From Methylobacterium sp. J-048 (GTDB taxonomy: Bacteria; Pseudomonadota; Alphaproteobacteria; Rhizobiales; Beijerinckiaceae), in the NCBI RefSeq assembly GCF_022829515.1, contig NZ_JAKSYL010000066.1, forward strand, positions 1-51,872: a stretch of DNA of 51,872 nucleotides, written 5' to 3'. Shown piece after piece: positions 33,230 to 42,025 of this stretch (position 1 is the stretch's first letter; each line of letters starts with the position of its first letter). Made by a program: the position numbers and the translations under genes. Below the pieces are notes generated by a model. The model was given only the letters and a program-made list of their open reading frames with translations, ran no database searches and was not told the origin of the DNA.

Positions 33230-35116
33230 TCAGAGAAAGACTGTCGAGATCCACGGCACGGCGGCGATGATGATCGTCCCGATCAGGAGGGCGAGCATGT
33301 AGCCGACGATGGGCCGCATCCCCGCGTCGGGATGAATCCGGCTCACGGCACAAGCAGCGTAGTAGCCGACGCCGAAGGGCGGGGCGAACAGGCCGATGCC
33401 CATGGAGAGGATCACCACCATCGCGTAGTGGACCTCGTTGACCCCCACCAGCTTGGCGATGGGGAACAGCAGCGGCCCGAACAGCACGATGGCCGGTATG
33501 CCCTCTAGGACGCTGCCGAGGATCACGAAGGCGACGATGGTGACGGCCAGGAAGGTCGGGATGCCGCCGGGCAACCCCGTCATGAAGGTCGCTAGAGAAG
33601 CCGAGAAGCCCGATTGCGTCAGCGACCACGCCATGCCAGTCGCCGCGCCGATAATGAGCAGGATCGCCCCCGATAGGGCCGCTGTCGTCACCAGCATTGG
33701 GTAGAGGCGCCGCCAGTCGAACTGTCGGTAGATTAACAGGCCCGTTACGAAAGAGTAGGCGATGCCGATGGTCGACACCTCAGTGGCTGTGGCGATGCCC
33801 TCCACCACCGCAAAGCGGATCACGAAGGGCAGCGCTAGCGCCGGGATTGCCACGACGAAGGCCCGGCCGATCACTGCCCGGGACGGGCGCTTGATGTGGC
33901 TGAGGTCCTCGCCCCGGTAGCGCCACCAGACGAGGGCGCACAGGATGAGGCCGAGGACCAGACCCGGCAGGAGACCGCCGGTGAACAGGGCGGTGATCGA
34001 CACGCCCGTCACCGAGCCGATGGTGATTAGCACGATCGAGGGCGGAATCGTCTCGGTCTGCGCGCCGGTGGCGGCGAGCAAGGCCACGAGGTCGCCTTCC
34101 TTGACGCCCCGCGCCTTCATTTCCGGGAACAGGACTGGGGCAACGGCGGCCATGTCGGCGGCCTTCGAGCCCGAGATTCCTGAGACGAGGTACATCGCGC
34201 CGACTAACACGTAGTGCAGGCCGCCGCGCACATGTCCCAAGAGGCTAGCTAGGAAACCGACCATGGCCTTGGCCATGCCGGTCATCTCAATTAGCAGGCC
34301 AAGGAACACGAAGAGCGGCACGGCGAGCAGGATGAGGTGGCTCATCCCTTCGTCCATGCGCCCCACCACCACCATCGAAGGGGTGCTCGTCGTGAGCACG
34401 ATGTAAGCAAAGGTGGCAAGCCCAAAGGCGAAGGCGATTGGCACGGCGCCGAGCACCATCAGCCCGACCAGGCCAACGAAAAAGATCACGAGGTTGAGGT
34501 TGCCAAGCGGCTGGAGCACCGGGGCCAGGGTCACGAACAGGGCGATCGTCGCCCCCACCACCGCGACCGCCCCGAGGATATGACGGAGGTCCCCCACGGC
34601 GGCGAGCCGCAGGGAGGCTACGAGCCCCATCAGTCCGAGGCCGATCGGCAGGGCGGCCGCCCGCCACGCGTTCGACAGCTCGAGTGCCGGGGTCGTGACG
34701 AAGGATTCCTCCACCGCGAACTCGTAGGCTGGGTGCCAGACCACCACGAGGAAGGCCAGCGGCGCCACGATCGCGATGACGTCAAAGAAGGCCCGAAGGC
34801 CGGGTGACATCATCGCCACCACCGCCGTCATGCGCATGTGCTCGTCCCGCTGGAAGGCGAGGACAGAGCCGAGTATGGCGAGCCATAGGAACAGGATGCT
34901 CGCGAGTTCGTCGGACCAGATCAGCGGCGATTCGAAGACGTAGCGGCTGAGGACGCCGACCAGTAGCACGATGATCTCGGCCACGAGGATGAGGGCGGCT
35001 GGGATCTCGACCATCGGCTTGAGGAGGGCGCCGGCTTTGAGCGCCCACCGGCGCCGAGGACCGAGGCCGGCGGGGACGGCGAGCGTCCCCGCATCAAGGT
35101 GCGTCGCGTGGGCCAT
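33230..35116 (-). CDS. Fused TRAP transporter permease (DctQ-DctM)
   Basis: A 628-residue inner-membrane protein that joins the small DctQ-type subunit (four helices, about residues 30-190) to the large DctM-type subunit (about 200-628, with some 12 helices). The DctM part shows 'AVPLFVFLGLLIEMTGMAKAMVGFLASLLGHVRGGL' and 'GLFAPPFGVGYYAACAVSR'. TRAP systems take up dicarboxylates, sialic acid or sugar acids with Na+. ATG 35116 follows the DctP stop by two bases, so the two are translationally coupled. Confidence 0.92.
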   Translation of the reverse strand: MAHATHLDAGTLAVPAGLGPRRRWALKAGALLKPMVEIPAALILVAEIIVLLVGVLSRYVFESPLIWSDELASILFLWLAILGSVLAFQRDEHMRMTAVVAMMSPGLRAFFDVIAIVAPLAFLVVVWHPAYEFAVEESFVTTPALELSNAWRAAALPIGLGLMGLVASLRLAAVGDLRHILGAVAVVGATIALFVTLAPVLQPLGNLNLVIFFVGLVGLMVLGAVPIAFAFGLATFAYIVLTTSTPSMVVVGRMDEGMSHLILLAVPLFVFLGLLIEMTGMAKAMVGFLASLLGHVRGGLHYVLVGAMYLVSGISGSKAADMAAVAPVLFPEMKARGVKEGDLVALLAATGAQTETIPPSIVLITIGSVTGVSITALFTGGLLPGLVLGLILCALVWWRYRGEDLSHIKRPSRAVIGRAFVVAIPALALPFVIRFAVVEGIATATEVSTIGIAYSFVTGLLIYRQFDWRRLYPMLVTTAALSGAILLIIGAATGMAWSLTQSGFSASLATFMTGLPGGIPTFLAVTIVAFVILGSVLEGIPAIVLFGPLLFPIAKLVGVNEVHYAMVVILSMGIGLFAPPFGVGYYAACAVSRIHPDAGMRPIVGYMLALLIGTIIIAAVPWISTVFL

Positions 35117-35118
35117 GC

Positions 35119-36138
35119 TCAGTCGAGCCCCCCAGCGGAGGCCTTGTTCAGGAGGCCCCAGGCCTCGTCGCCGAACTTGCGCTTCCACTCGTCGTAGAAG
35201 CCGGCCTTGCGCAGCTGGTCGCGGAAAGGCGCCTGATCGGGCTTGTTGAATACCAGCCCCTTGGCGGTCAGGTCCCCCTGGAGTGAGGAATTGAGCGCCT
35301 CGGTGTCGGCGCGCTCGGCGAGGCCCGCCGCGTTTATGTTCTTGGCGACGATATCCTTAACGTCGGCCGGCAGCCGCTCCCATGCTCGGCGGTTGCTCAA
35401 GAACCAGTACCCATCCCACATGTGGCTCGTGAGGGAGCAGTACTTCTGCACCTCGTAGAGTTTGGCGGTGGAGATCAGCGCCAGGGGGTTTTCCTGGCCG
35501 TCCGTTACCTTGGTCTGGAGGGCGGAATAAGTCTCGGCGAAGGATATGGTGGTGGGCGACGCGCCGAGCGCCTTGAACATCGAGGTCGAGATCGCGCTCG
35601 CCAGCACGCGCATCTTGAAGTTGCCGAGGTCGGCCGGGGTGTTGATCGGCCGGTTCGAAGTGGTGATCTGACGAAAGCCGTTGTCCCAAATCTTGTCCAT
35701 GGCGATCAGGCCACTCTTGGCAATCTGGGCGCGCACATAGGCGCCCAGTTCCCCGTCCATCGCCCGCCACACTGCCGGGTAGTCAGCGAAGGCGAAGCCG
35801 ACGCCGCTGATCGAGGCACTGGGGATCAAGGTCGAGAGAATGAGCGGAGAGAGGACGAAGAACTCCACCGCCCCGGACCGCAGCTGGCCGAGCACATCCT
35901 GGTCGCCGCCGAGCTGGTTGTTCGGGAAGACCTTAAGTTCGAACCTGCCGTTGGTCTCGGCCAGGATCTTCTGCGAGGCTTCCTGCGCGCGGACGTTGAT
36001 CGGGTGCGTCGCCGGGGCGTTGTTGGCGAACTTATAAGTAAATTCAGGCGCTTGGGCCCAGGCTCGGGTCACGAAGGGGCTCGCCACCGCCGTCGAGGCG
36101 AGGGCCGTCTTGAGCAGGATGCGTCGCGAAAGGATCAT
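35119..36138 (-). CDS. TRAP transporter substrate-binding protein (DctP family)
   Basis: A 339-residue periplasmic binding protein with a signal peptide 'MILSRRILLKTALASTAVASPFVTRAWAQ', which has a double Arg and may be Tat- or Sec-exported. The mature part has family marks 'YKFANNAPATHPINVRAQEASQKI', 'FELKVFPNNQLGGDQDVLGQLRSG' and 'MRVLASAISTSMFKALGASPT' with the Arg that usually binds the substrate carboxylate, then 'YEVQKYCSLTSHMWDGYWFLSN'. It therefore probably binds an organic acid. It is the second gene of the operon, 116 bases after the oxidoreductase. Confidence 0.9.
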   Translation of the reverse strand: MILSRRILLKTALASTAVASPFVTRAWAQAPEFTYKFANNAPATHPINVRAQEASQKILAETNGRFELKVFPNNQLGGDQDVLGQLRSGAVEFFVLSPLILSTLIPSASISGVGFAFADYPAVWRAMDGELGAYVRAQIAKSGLIAMDKIWDNGFRQITTSNRPINTPADLGNFKMRVLASAISTSMFKALGASPTTISFAETYSALQTKVTDGQENPLALISTAKLYEVQKYCSLTSHMWDGYWFLSNRRAWERLPADVKDIVAKNINAAGLAERADTEALNSSLQGDLTAKGLVFNKPDQAPFRDQLRKAGFYDEWKRKFGDEAWGLLNKASAGGLD

Positions 36139-36254
36139 ACGGCGTGTCTCCCAAAAAGCGGCCTGATCTCGCGGCAAGTCGGGCCAGGGGCTTTTCGCCC
36201 TCTAGGAACCTGGACCCGTGCTACGGTGTGGCTCTGTTGTCGTGGTGGCAAAGT

Positions 36255-37616
36255 TTACGCGCGCTCAAGGCCCTTCTCCGCGCGGAAGATCGATTCCATC
36301 TCCTGCCGGAAGGCGATTGCCTGGTTGGCGCCGTCGTAGCTGACGTTCGACCAGCGGACTGGCTGGCCGGCGGCCACCGAGTTCTTCAGCTTGAGGCCGT
36401 GGGCGAGGCCGATTGGTACGGCGCCGACCCGCAGGGACGTCTCGGCCGGCACGACCTTGCCGTAGACCGTGTAGCCGCCCTCGCCGTCGAGAATCTCGCC
36501 CTCCTTTAAGGCCCGCTTGGAGACGGCAATGACGTCGCCGCGCCAATCGTTCGTCGAGCCGGTGGGCTCGCCCCGCGTGGCGATGCTCGCCACGGAAGTG
36601 CCCAGTTCGAGCCCGATTAGGTGGTAGGGCTTGTACATCGCGGCGTAGCGGCCGGACTCGTCGGTCTGCAGGCCGTACTGGTTGAAGCAGTCCTTCACGT
36701 ACTGCGTTGGCGCCTCGAACACCGCGTAGACGCCCCAGCGCAGGTCCCGGAACACTGGGCGCCCGTCGCGCTCGATGGACGAGACCACCTCCACGGTGCC
36801 CTTCTTGGGCAGGATGCCTCCGTCCGAGACCGGCCGGAGCACGCTCGGCAGGTCGTCCACGCCGCAGGCCGGGAAGGCGAGGCCGTCGTCCGGCGGGCTG
36901 AGGTCGCAGCCGTTGGCCACCGCCGCCATCTCCAGGGCGGACTTGGTGCCGTCGAGGAAGGAATTGAACATCTGCGGGTTGAAATCGCCGCCGGCGACCT
37001 GCTCCTCGCTGAAGCCGTAATGCCCCCACACCGTGTCGGGCGTCGACTGGTGGTAGACCGGCAGGTACTTGGTGCCCTTGCCGGCGCAGACGACGTCGAG
37101 CCCGACGCAGCGCGCCCAGTCCACCAACTCGGCAATCAGGGCGGGCTGGTCGCCCGACGCCATGGAGTAGACGATCCCTGCCTCGGCGGCCCGGCGGGCC
37201 AGCAGCGGGCCGGCCAGCGCATCCGCCTCGACGTTGACCATGATGATGTGCTTGCGGTGCGCGCACGCAGCGATCACGTGGCGGATGCCGGCGGCGGGGC
37301 TGCCGGTGGCGTCGATGACGATGTCGATGAAGGGGCTGGCGATCATCGCCGCCGTGTCGTCCGTCACGAAGGTTTTCTGCGACCGGGACGCCTCTTCCAG
37401 GGATGCGGTCTGGGAGCGCTCGTCGGGCCAGCCGACCCGGTGCATCGACGCCTTGGCATTGACAGGCGAGAGGTCGGAGACGCCCACGAGGTGAATGCCA
37501 GGGGTCCGCCACGCCTGCGACAGAAACATTGAGCCGAACTTCCCGGCGCCGATCAGACCAACGCGGGCCGGACGGCCCTCCGCCGCGCGCCGCTTGAGCT
37601 TGGCGTACATGGACAT
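36255..37616 (-). CDS. DRL-like NAD(P)-dependent oxidoreductase with SAF domain
   Basis: A 453-residue protein of the 'homoserine dehydrogenase-like with C-terminal SAF domain' group (COG4091), which includes Brucella DRL, an enzyme able to do the deoxyxylulose-phosphate reductoisomerase step. The N-terminal Rossmann fold has 'RVGLIGAGKFGSMFLSQA' (about 18-35). The catalytic region includes 'GTKYLPVYHQSTPDTVWGHYG'. The SAF-type tail spans about 355-445 ('ISVSKRALKEGEILDGEGGYTVYGKVVPAE' like). As first gene of a TRAP operon, it more likely acts on an imported sugar acid or its product than in isoprenoid synthesis, but either is possible. Confidence 0.75.
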   Translation of the reverse strand: MSMYAKLKRRAAEGRPARVGLIGAGKFGSMFLSQAWRTPGIHLVGVSDLSPVNAKASMHRVGWPDERSQTASLEEASRSQKTFVTDDTAAMIASPFIDIVIDATGSPAAGIRHVIAACAHRKHIIMVNVEADALAGPLLARRAAEAGIVYSMASGDQPALIAELVDWARCVGLDVVCAGKGTKYLPVYHQSTPDTVWGHYGFSEEQVAGGDFNPQMFNSFLDGTKSALEMAAVANGCDLSPPDDGLAFPACGVDDLPSVLRPVSDGGILPKKGTVEVVSSIERDGRPVFRDLRWGVYAVFEAPTQYVKDCFNQYGLQTDESGRYAAMYKPYHLIGLELGTSVASIATRGEPTGSTNDWRGDVIAVSKRALKEGEILDGEGGYTVYGKVVPAETSLRVGAVPIGLAHGLKLKNSVAAGQPVRWSNVSYDGANQAIAFRQEMESIFRAEKGLERA

Positions 37617-37727
37617 GGCGTTGCTCCGTTGAGGGGCGACAACGGCCCCCTTCTATGAATTTTGTCTCGTGTTGCGGGGTTGTACCGGCGCACGTCCGGC
37701 AGGAAAATGTGAATTGGAGCAAGCTCG

Positions 37728-38681
37728 ATGTGCGTGAATTCCAAAGGACCTGACTTCGACTGGAACGACCTGCGCTCGTTCCTGGCGGTGGTGCGAGCTG
37801 GGCGCCTAACCGTCGCCGCCCAGCAGCTCGGAGTCGACCACTCGACACTGAGCCGCCGGATCACGTCTCTAGAGAACGCTCTCCAGGTCCGGCTCTTCGA
37901 CCGTCTGCTCACCGGCTACGTCCTCACCGAGGCCGGCCGTGGCCTCGTCGGCGAGGCCGAGCGGATCGAGGCGGTCGCTATCCGCATTTCCTCGGACCTG
38001 ATGGAAGCCAAGGTGCAGATGTCCGGGCCGGTCCGGGTCGCAACGCCGGAAGGATTCGGCACCTACTTCCTCGCCCAACACCTGCAGACCCTGGCTGGGC
38101 GCCACCCGGAGGTCACCCTCGAACTGATCGCCGATCCAGGCGTCGTCAGCCTCGCCCGGCGGGAAGCCGACATTGCCGTCACCATGGAGAGGCCAGATGC
38201 GGGGCCGCTCCGGGCCCAGAAGCTTATGAACTACGAGTACGGACTCTACGGCAGTGAGCAGTTCTTGCGGGAACACGGCACGGGCAAGGGCGACCTCGAC
38301 TACGACGGCGTCCGCCTTATCGGCTACATCCATGACATGATCCCTACGCCCGCCCACGACTACCTGTCGGAGCTGATTCGGGGGCGGCGGGCGGACCTAC
38401 AGATCTCGAACATCATCACTCAGCTCAGCGCTACGCTTAGCGGCTACGGTCTGTGCATCCTGCCTTGCTTCATGGCTGCTCAGCACAGGGCGCTGCGGCG
38501 AGTCATACCGGAGCGTATTCGCTTCACCCGTTCCTACTGGCTCGTCACCCATGTCGACGTGCGGGCGCCGGCCCGCGCGAAGGCGATCGTCGCGTTTCTC
38601 CAGGACATCGTGCGGGAGAACCGGTCGCTGTTCCAGCCGTCTGCGGCGACGCAGCCCGACAAGGACGAAACCGACTGGTAG
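37728..38681 (+). CDS. LysR-family transcriptional regulator
   Basis: A 317-residue regulator with an N-terminal winged HTH ('DWNDLRSFLAVVRAGRLTVAAQQLGVDHSTLSRRITSLENALQVRLFDR') and a periplasmic-binding-like effector domain from about residue 95. It is divergent from the DRL gene with 111 bp between the starts, the usual arrangement for a LysR protein that controls the neighbouring catabolic operon. The effector is then probably the imported acid or an intermediate. Confidence 0.9.
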   Translation: MCVNSKGPDFDWNDLRSFLAVVRAGRLTVAAQQLGVDHSTLSRRITSLENALQVRLFDRLLTGYVLTEAGRGLVGEAERIEAVAIRISSDLMEAKVQMSGPVRVATPEGFGTYFLAQHLQTLAGRHPEVTLELIADPGVVSLARREADIAVTMERPDAGPLRAQKLMNYEYGLYGSEQFLREHGTGKGDLDYDGVRLIGYIHDMIPTPAHDYLSELIRGRRADLQISNIITQLSATLSGYGLCILPCFMAAQHRALRRVIPERIRFTRSYWLVTHVDVRAPARAKAIVAFLQDIVRENRSLFQPSAATQPDKDETDW

Positions 38682-39564
38682 GCCTGGCCTTCGCTCGAAC
38701 GAATATTGCGCAGGCGCTCTCGACTAAACCACGCTAAATTCTACTTGCGCCAGACGAGTGGAGCAGGAGCTAAGTACTATCACAAAATGTGCAGAAAACC
38801 AATGAAAGCGTTAGCCCTTGTTCCGAAAGGGCGGGGCAAGATTTTCTGTGTTTTTTACGAATTCGTCGGCGATCATAGCAGCAGCGCTATTTCGGACGCC
38901 AGCATGAGTCCGTAGCCTGCATGTCTGGGTCTATCCGCCCTCCGATGTACCAGGATCCGTCGCATCTTATCTCCGGGCCCGGGCAGCGGAAGTCATCCTG
39001 GCCTTACTGGTCGACCTCGTTGTGATCATCCTGATCCCCTGTTTCTCAATCGGGTTCCTCTGAGCCGGCGCACGTGAGAGGACGCTCGGCCAACGAAGGT
39101 AATTCAAGTCGATAATTGGCTTATGAGGCAACGTGGACCGCGACGCGAACCACTTGATGTTCCGGTTCGGAGAAGCGCAGTGCAATCACTGAATGTCTGA
39201 AATAGGCGCAGAGCCGAACGGTCGGTTTTGCGCCCATTTGTGATCCGGCATGGCGTAGTCTGGCCGAAAGCGGCCGGTCAGCATTGGAAGCCAACTGTTA
39301 GAGAAGCGGACAATTTCTAACCGTCACAGGCTTAGTCACGTACGACTCGTAAGGAGCCCGCTGCTCAGCACATCGGATCCACCCGCCGCGATGAAGCTCT
39401 GCGCCAGCGCCGCTGAGGCCAGCCTCGACCGCAGTGGCGCCAAAAGATCGTGCGCATCAGGCGAGGTTTCTTGGCGACGGACCTGATTGAAATTCCGAGC
39501 AACTAATTGCTGTCCGATCGATCGCGCCTCGGCTTCTCTCACGATGCCATCAGAGGAGGAGCGT
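38682..39564. other. 883-bp stretch without a supported gene
   Basis: No complete gene is seen. A frame open from 38908 to the stop at 39061-39063 encodes a very hydrophobic end ('AAEVILALLVDLVVIILIP') but has no start codon except an internal GTG, so it may be the debris of a membrane protein. A weak hairpin (GCCCTT...AAGGGC) lies near 38813-38831. An AGGAGG ribosome site at about 39554 belongs to the next gene. Confidence 0.5.
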
Positions 39565-39942
39565 ATGGCCGACCACGCGACCGGGCTTCCGAATCCGCCT
39601 CCGTTCGACCCGGGGGCTATCCCCGAGGGCGCCACACTTTCGCGCGGCGGACTTTCCTTGCGCCTGCAATGGAGTGACGGCCTCGTCGCGACGCTGCCTG
39701 CCGAGCGTCTGCGACTGCGCTGCCGCTGCGCGTGGTGCACTCGCGACCGCGTCGAGAACCGTTTCCCCGAAGCCTTCGGCGGCATCACCGTCACAAAGGT
39801 CGAGCCGATGGGCGGCTATGCCGTGCATATCGCCTTTAGCGACGGCCACGCCCGCGGAATCTTCCCCTGGTCGTATTTGCGCGCCCTCGCGGCCGAGGCG
39901 CCACCCGTCGCGCTCCAAGCTGCGCCGCGTAAAGCTGCCTGA
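39565..39942 (+). CDS. DUF971 (GBBH-like N-terminal) protein
   Basis: A 125-residue protein from ATG 39565 with GAGGAGGAG upstream. It matches DUF971: 'LSLRLQWSDGLVATLPAERLRLRCRCAWC', then 'PMGGYAVHIAFSDGHARGIFPWSYLRAL'. The domain is found as the N-terminal part of gamma-butyrobetaine hydroxylase and as a stand-alone protein that often goes with iron-sulfur carrier genes. The Cys pair in 'CRCAWC' may bind Zn or an Fe-S unit. It heads the redox island and may help mature its cluster proteins. Confidence 0.82.
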   Translation: MADHATGLPNPPPFDPGAIPEGATLSRGGLSLRLQWSDGLVATLPAERLRLRCRCAWCTRDRVENRFPEAFGGITVTKVEPMGGYAVHIAFSDGHARGIFPWSYLRALAAEAPPVALQAAPRKAA

Positions 39943-40005
39943 CCCCCGATCCGACCGCCCCATGACGGCACGAGCGCCGCCATTCCGTTGACGCGAGACC
40001 TTCCC

Positions 40006-41757
40006 ATGAGCGCCTTCGAATCCACGACGAAGACAGAGATCATTGAGACCGACATCCTGGTGATCGGCGGCGGCACCGGCGGCCCGATGGCCGCCATCAA
40101 GGCCAAGGAGGCCAACCCGAAGCTCCGCGTCGTCCTGATGGAGAAGGCCAACGTGAAGCGCTCGGGCGCGATTAGCATGGGCATGGACGGGCTGAACAAC
40201 GCCGTCGTGCCGGGCTACGCGACCCCCGAGCAATACGTGAAGGAGATCACCGTCGCCAACGACGGCATCGTCAACCAGCGCGCCGTGATGGCCTACGCGC
40301 AGGGCTCCTTCCCGATGATCCAGTACCTCGACCGGCTCGGGGTCAAGTTCGAGAAGGACGGGTCGGGCGAGTACAATATGCGCAAGGTCCACCATATGGG
40401 AACCTACGTGCTGCCGATGCCCGAGGGGCACAACGTCAAGAAGGTCCTCTATCGGCAGCTCCGCCGTCTGCAGGTCGGCGTCACCAACCGCTACATGGCG
40501 ACCCGGCTGCTCAAGGGCGCGGACGGTCGTATCTCCGGCGCCATCGGCGTCAACACCCGCACCAGCGAGTTCCTGGTGGTGAAGGCCAAGGCGGTGATCC
40601 TAGCCTGCGGCGCCGCTGGGCGCCTGGGCCTGCCGGCCTCGGGCTACCTGTTCGGCACCTACGAGAACGCGGCCAATTGCGGCGACGGCTACGCAATGGC
40701 CTATCACGCCGGCGCGCAGCTCGCGAACCTTGAATGTTACCAGATCAACCCGCTGATCAAGGACTACAACGGGCCGTCCTGCGCCTACGTCACCGGCCCG
40801 TTCGGCGGATACACGGCCAATAACAAGGGCCAGCGCTTCATCGAGTGCGATTACTGGTCGGGCCAGATGATGCTGGAGTTCTGGCGCGAGCTGCAGGGCG
40901 GTAACGGCCCGGTCTTCCTCAAGATGGACCACCTACGCGAGGAGACGATCTCCGAGATCGAGACCATCCTGCACTCGAACGAGCGGCCCTCGCGCGGGCG
41001 CTTCCACGAACGGCGCGGCACCAACTATCGCCGCCGACCGGTCGAGATGCACATCTCGGAAATCGGCTTCTGCTCCGGCCACTCGGCCTCGGGCGTGTTC
41101 GTCGACGAGTTTGCCCGCACCACGGTCCCAGGCCTCTACGCCGTCGGCGACATGGCGAGCGTGCCGCACAACTACATGCTCGGTGCCTTTGTGAACGGTG
41201 GCATCGCCGGCGCCGACGCCGCCGCCTACTGCTCGGCCAACGCGCTGGCGGACCACGACGAGGCCGACATCGCCGCAGAGCGTGTGCGGGTCCTGGCGCC
41301 GACCCGGCGCGACGACGGCTTCACCCCGCACGAGATGGAGTTCAAGACCCGCCGCCTGGTCAACGACTATCTGGAGCCGCCGAAGGTGACGGCCAAGATG
41401 GAGCTCGGACAGCGCCGCTTCGCGGAGATCCGCGAGGACCTCGACCTGCTCTGCGCCCGCGACCCGCACGAGCTGCTGCGCGCCCTGGAGATGCAGACGA
41501 TCCTAGACTGCGCCGACATGGCTGCCGCTGCCTCGCTCTACCGCACCGAGAGCCGCTGGGGCTTCTACCACCTGCGCGTCGACCACCCCGAGACCGACGA
41601 CGCAAACTGGAACTGCCACACCATGCTGTTCAAGGACGCCCAGGGCCGGATGGCTCACGCCAAGCGGGCGGTAGACCCGTTCATCGTGCCGGTCGCCGCC
41701 GAGGAGATGAGCGCTTACCACCAGCTCCGCATCAAGACGCCGGCCGCAGCCGAGTAG
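40006..41757 (+). CDS. AprA-like FAD flavoprotein (fumarate reductase/APS reductase type)
   Basis: A 583-residue soluble flavoprotein of the fumarate reductase/succinate dehydrogenase superfamily. It has 'DILVIGGGTGGPMAAIKAKE' for FAD (about residues 17-36), 'MEKANVKRSGAISMGMDGLNN', and the late FAD motif 'TVPGLYAVGDMASVPHNYMLGAFVNGGIAG'. The 'KRSGA' region and length are closer to adenylylsulfate reductase alpha (AprA) than to fumarate reductase. A small AprB-like ferredoxin follows 26 bases later. No ATP sulfurylase or dissimilatory sulfite reductase is near, so it is probably not APS reductase but a related enzyme of unknown substrate. Confidence 0.8.
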   Translation: MSAFESTTKTEIIETDILVIGGGTGGPMAAIKAKEANPKLRVVLMEKANVKRSGAISMGMDGLNNAVVPGYATPEQYVKEITVANDGIVNQRAVMAYAQGSFPMIQYLDRLGVKFEKDGSGEYNMRKVHHMGTYVLPMPEGHNVKKVLYRQLRRLQVGVTNRYMATRLLKGADGRISGAIGVNTRTSEFLVVKAKAVILACGAAGRLGLPASGYLFGTYENAANCGDGYAMAYHAGAQLANLECYQINPLIKDYNGPSCAYVTGPFGGYTANNKGQRFIECDYWSGQMMLEFWRELQGGNGPVFLKMDHLREETISEIETILHSNERPSRGRFHERRGTNYRRRPVEMHISEIGFCSGHSASGVFVDEFARTTVPGLYAVGDMASVPHNYMLGAFVNGGIAGADAAAYCSANALADHDEADIAAERVRVLAPTRRDDGFTPHEMEFKTRRLVNDYLEPPKVTAKMELGQRRFAEIREDLDLLCARDPHELLRALEMQTILDCADMAAAASLYRTESRWGFYHLRVDHPETDDANWNCHTMLFKDAQGRMAHAKRAVDPFIVPVAAEEMSAYHQLRIKTPAAAE

Positions 41758-41783
41758 CCCTCCCACGAACCGGAGATCGATCC

Positions 41784-42017
41784 ATGCCGATCATCAATCA
41801 GGCCAGCAGTGCCGCGGTCGTCATCGACGACGAGAAGTGCATCGCCGAGAAGGGCTGCCGCGTCTGCGTCGACGTCTGCCCGCTCGACATCCTCGCGATC
41901 GATGAGACGCGGCAGAAGGCCTACATGAAGTACGACGAGTGCTGGTACTGCATGCCGTGCGAGGTCGACTGCCCGACGAACGCAGTCAAGGTCAACATCC
42001 CGTACCTGCTGCGCTGA
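41784..42017 (+). CDS. AprB-like 2[4Fe-4S] ferredoxin
   Basis: A 77-residue ferredoxin with two cluster motifs: C-x5-C-x2-C-x3-CP (about residues 19-33) and C-x2-C-x2-C-x3-CP in 'CWYCMPCEVDCP' (52-63). The second motif with its Trp and the 'VKVNIPYLL' tail resembles the AprB subunit of APS reductase, without the C-terminal extension of AprB. It is the obvious electron partner of the flavoprotein encoded just upstream. GGAG lies eight bases before the ATG. Confidence 0.85.
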   Translation: MPIINQASSAAVVIDDEKCIAEKGCRVCVDVCPLDILAIDETRQKAYMKYDECWYCMPCEVDCPTNAVKVNIPYLLR

Positions 42018-42025
42018 GGCCGACC

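Noticed and set aside
36265..37848. 527-residue frame overlapping the DRL-like gene
   Set aside because: Arg/Pro/Gly-rich and in another frame of a gene with a clear Rossmann motif.
38813..38831. Hairpin GCCCTT...AAGGGC as terminator of the LysR gene
   Set aside because: Six-base stem, 130 bp from the gene, no adjacent T-run.
40006..42017. True adenylylsulfate reductase (aprAB)
   Set aside because: The ferredoxin lacks the AprB C-terminal extension and no sat, qmo or dsr genes are present; only likeness is claimed.
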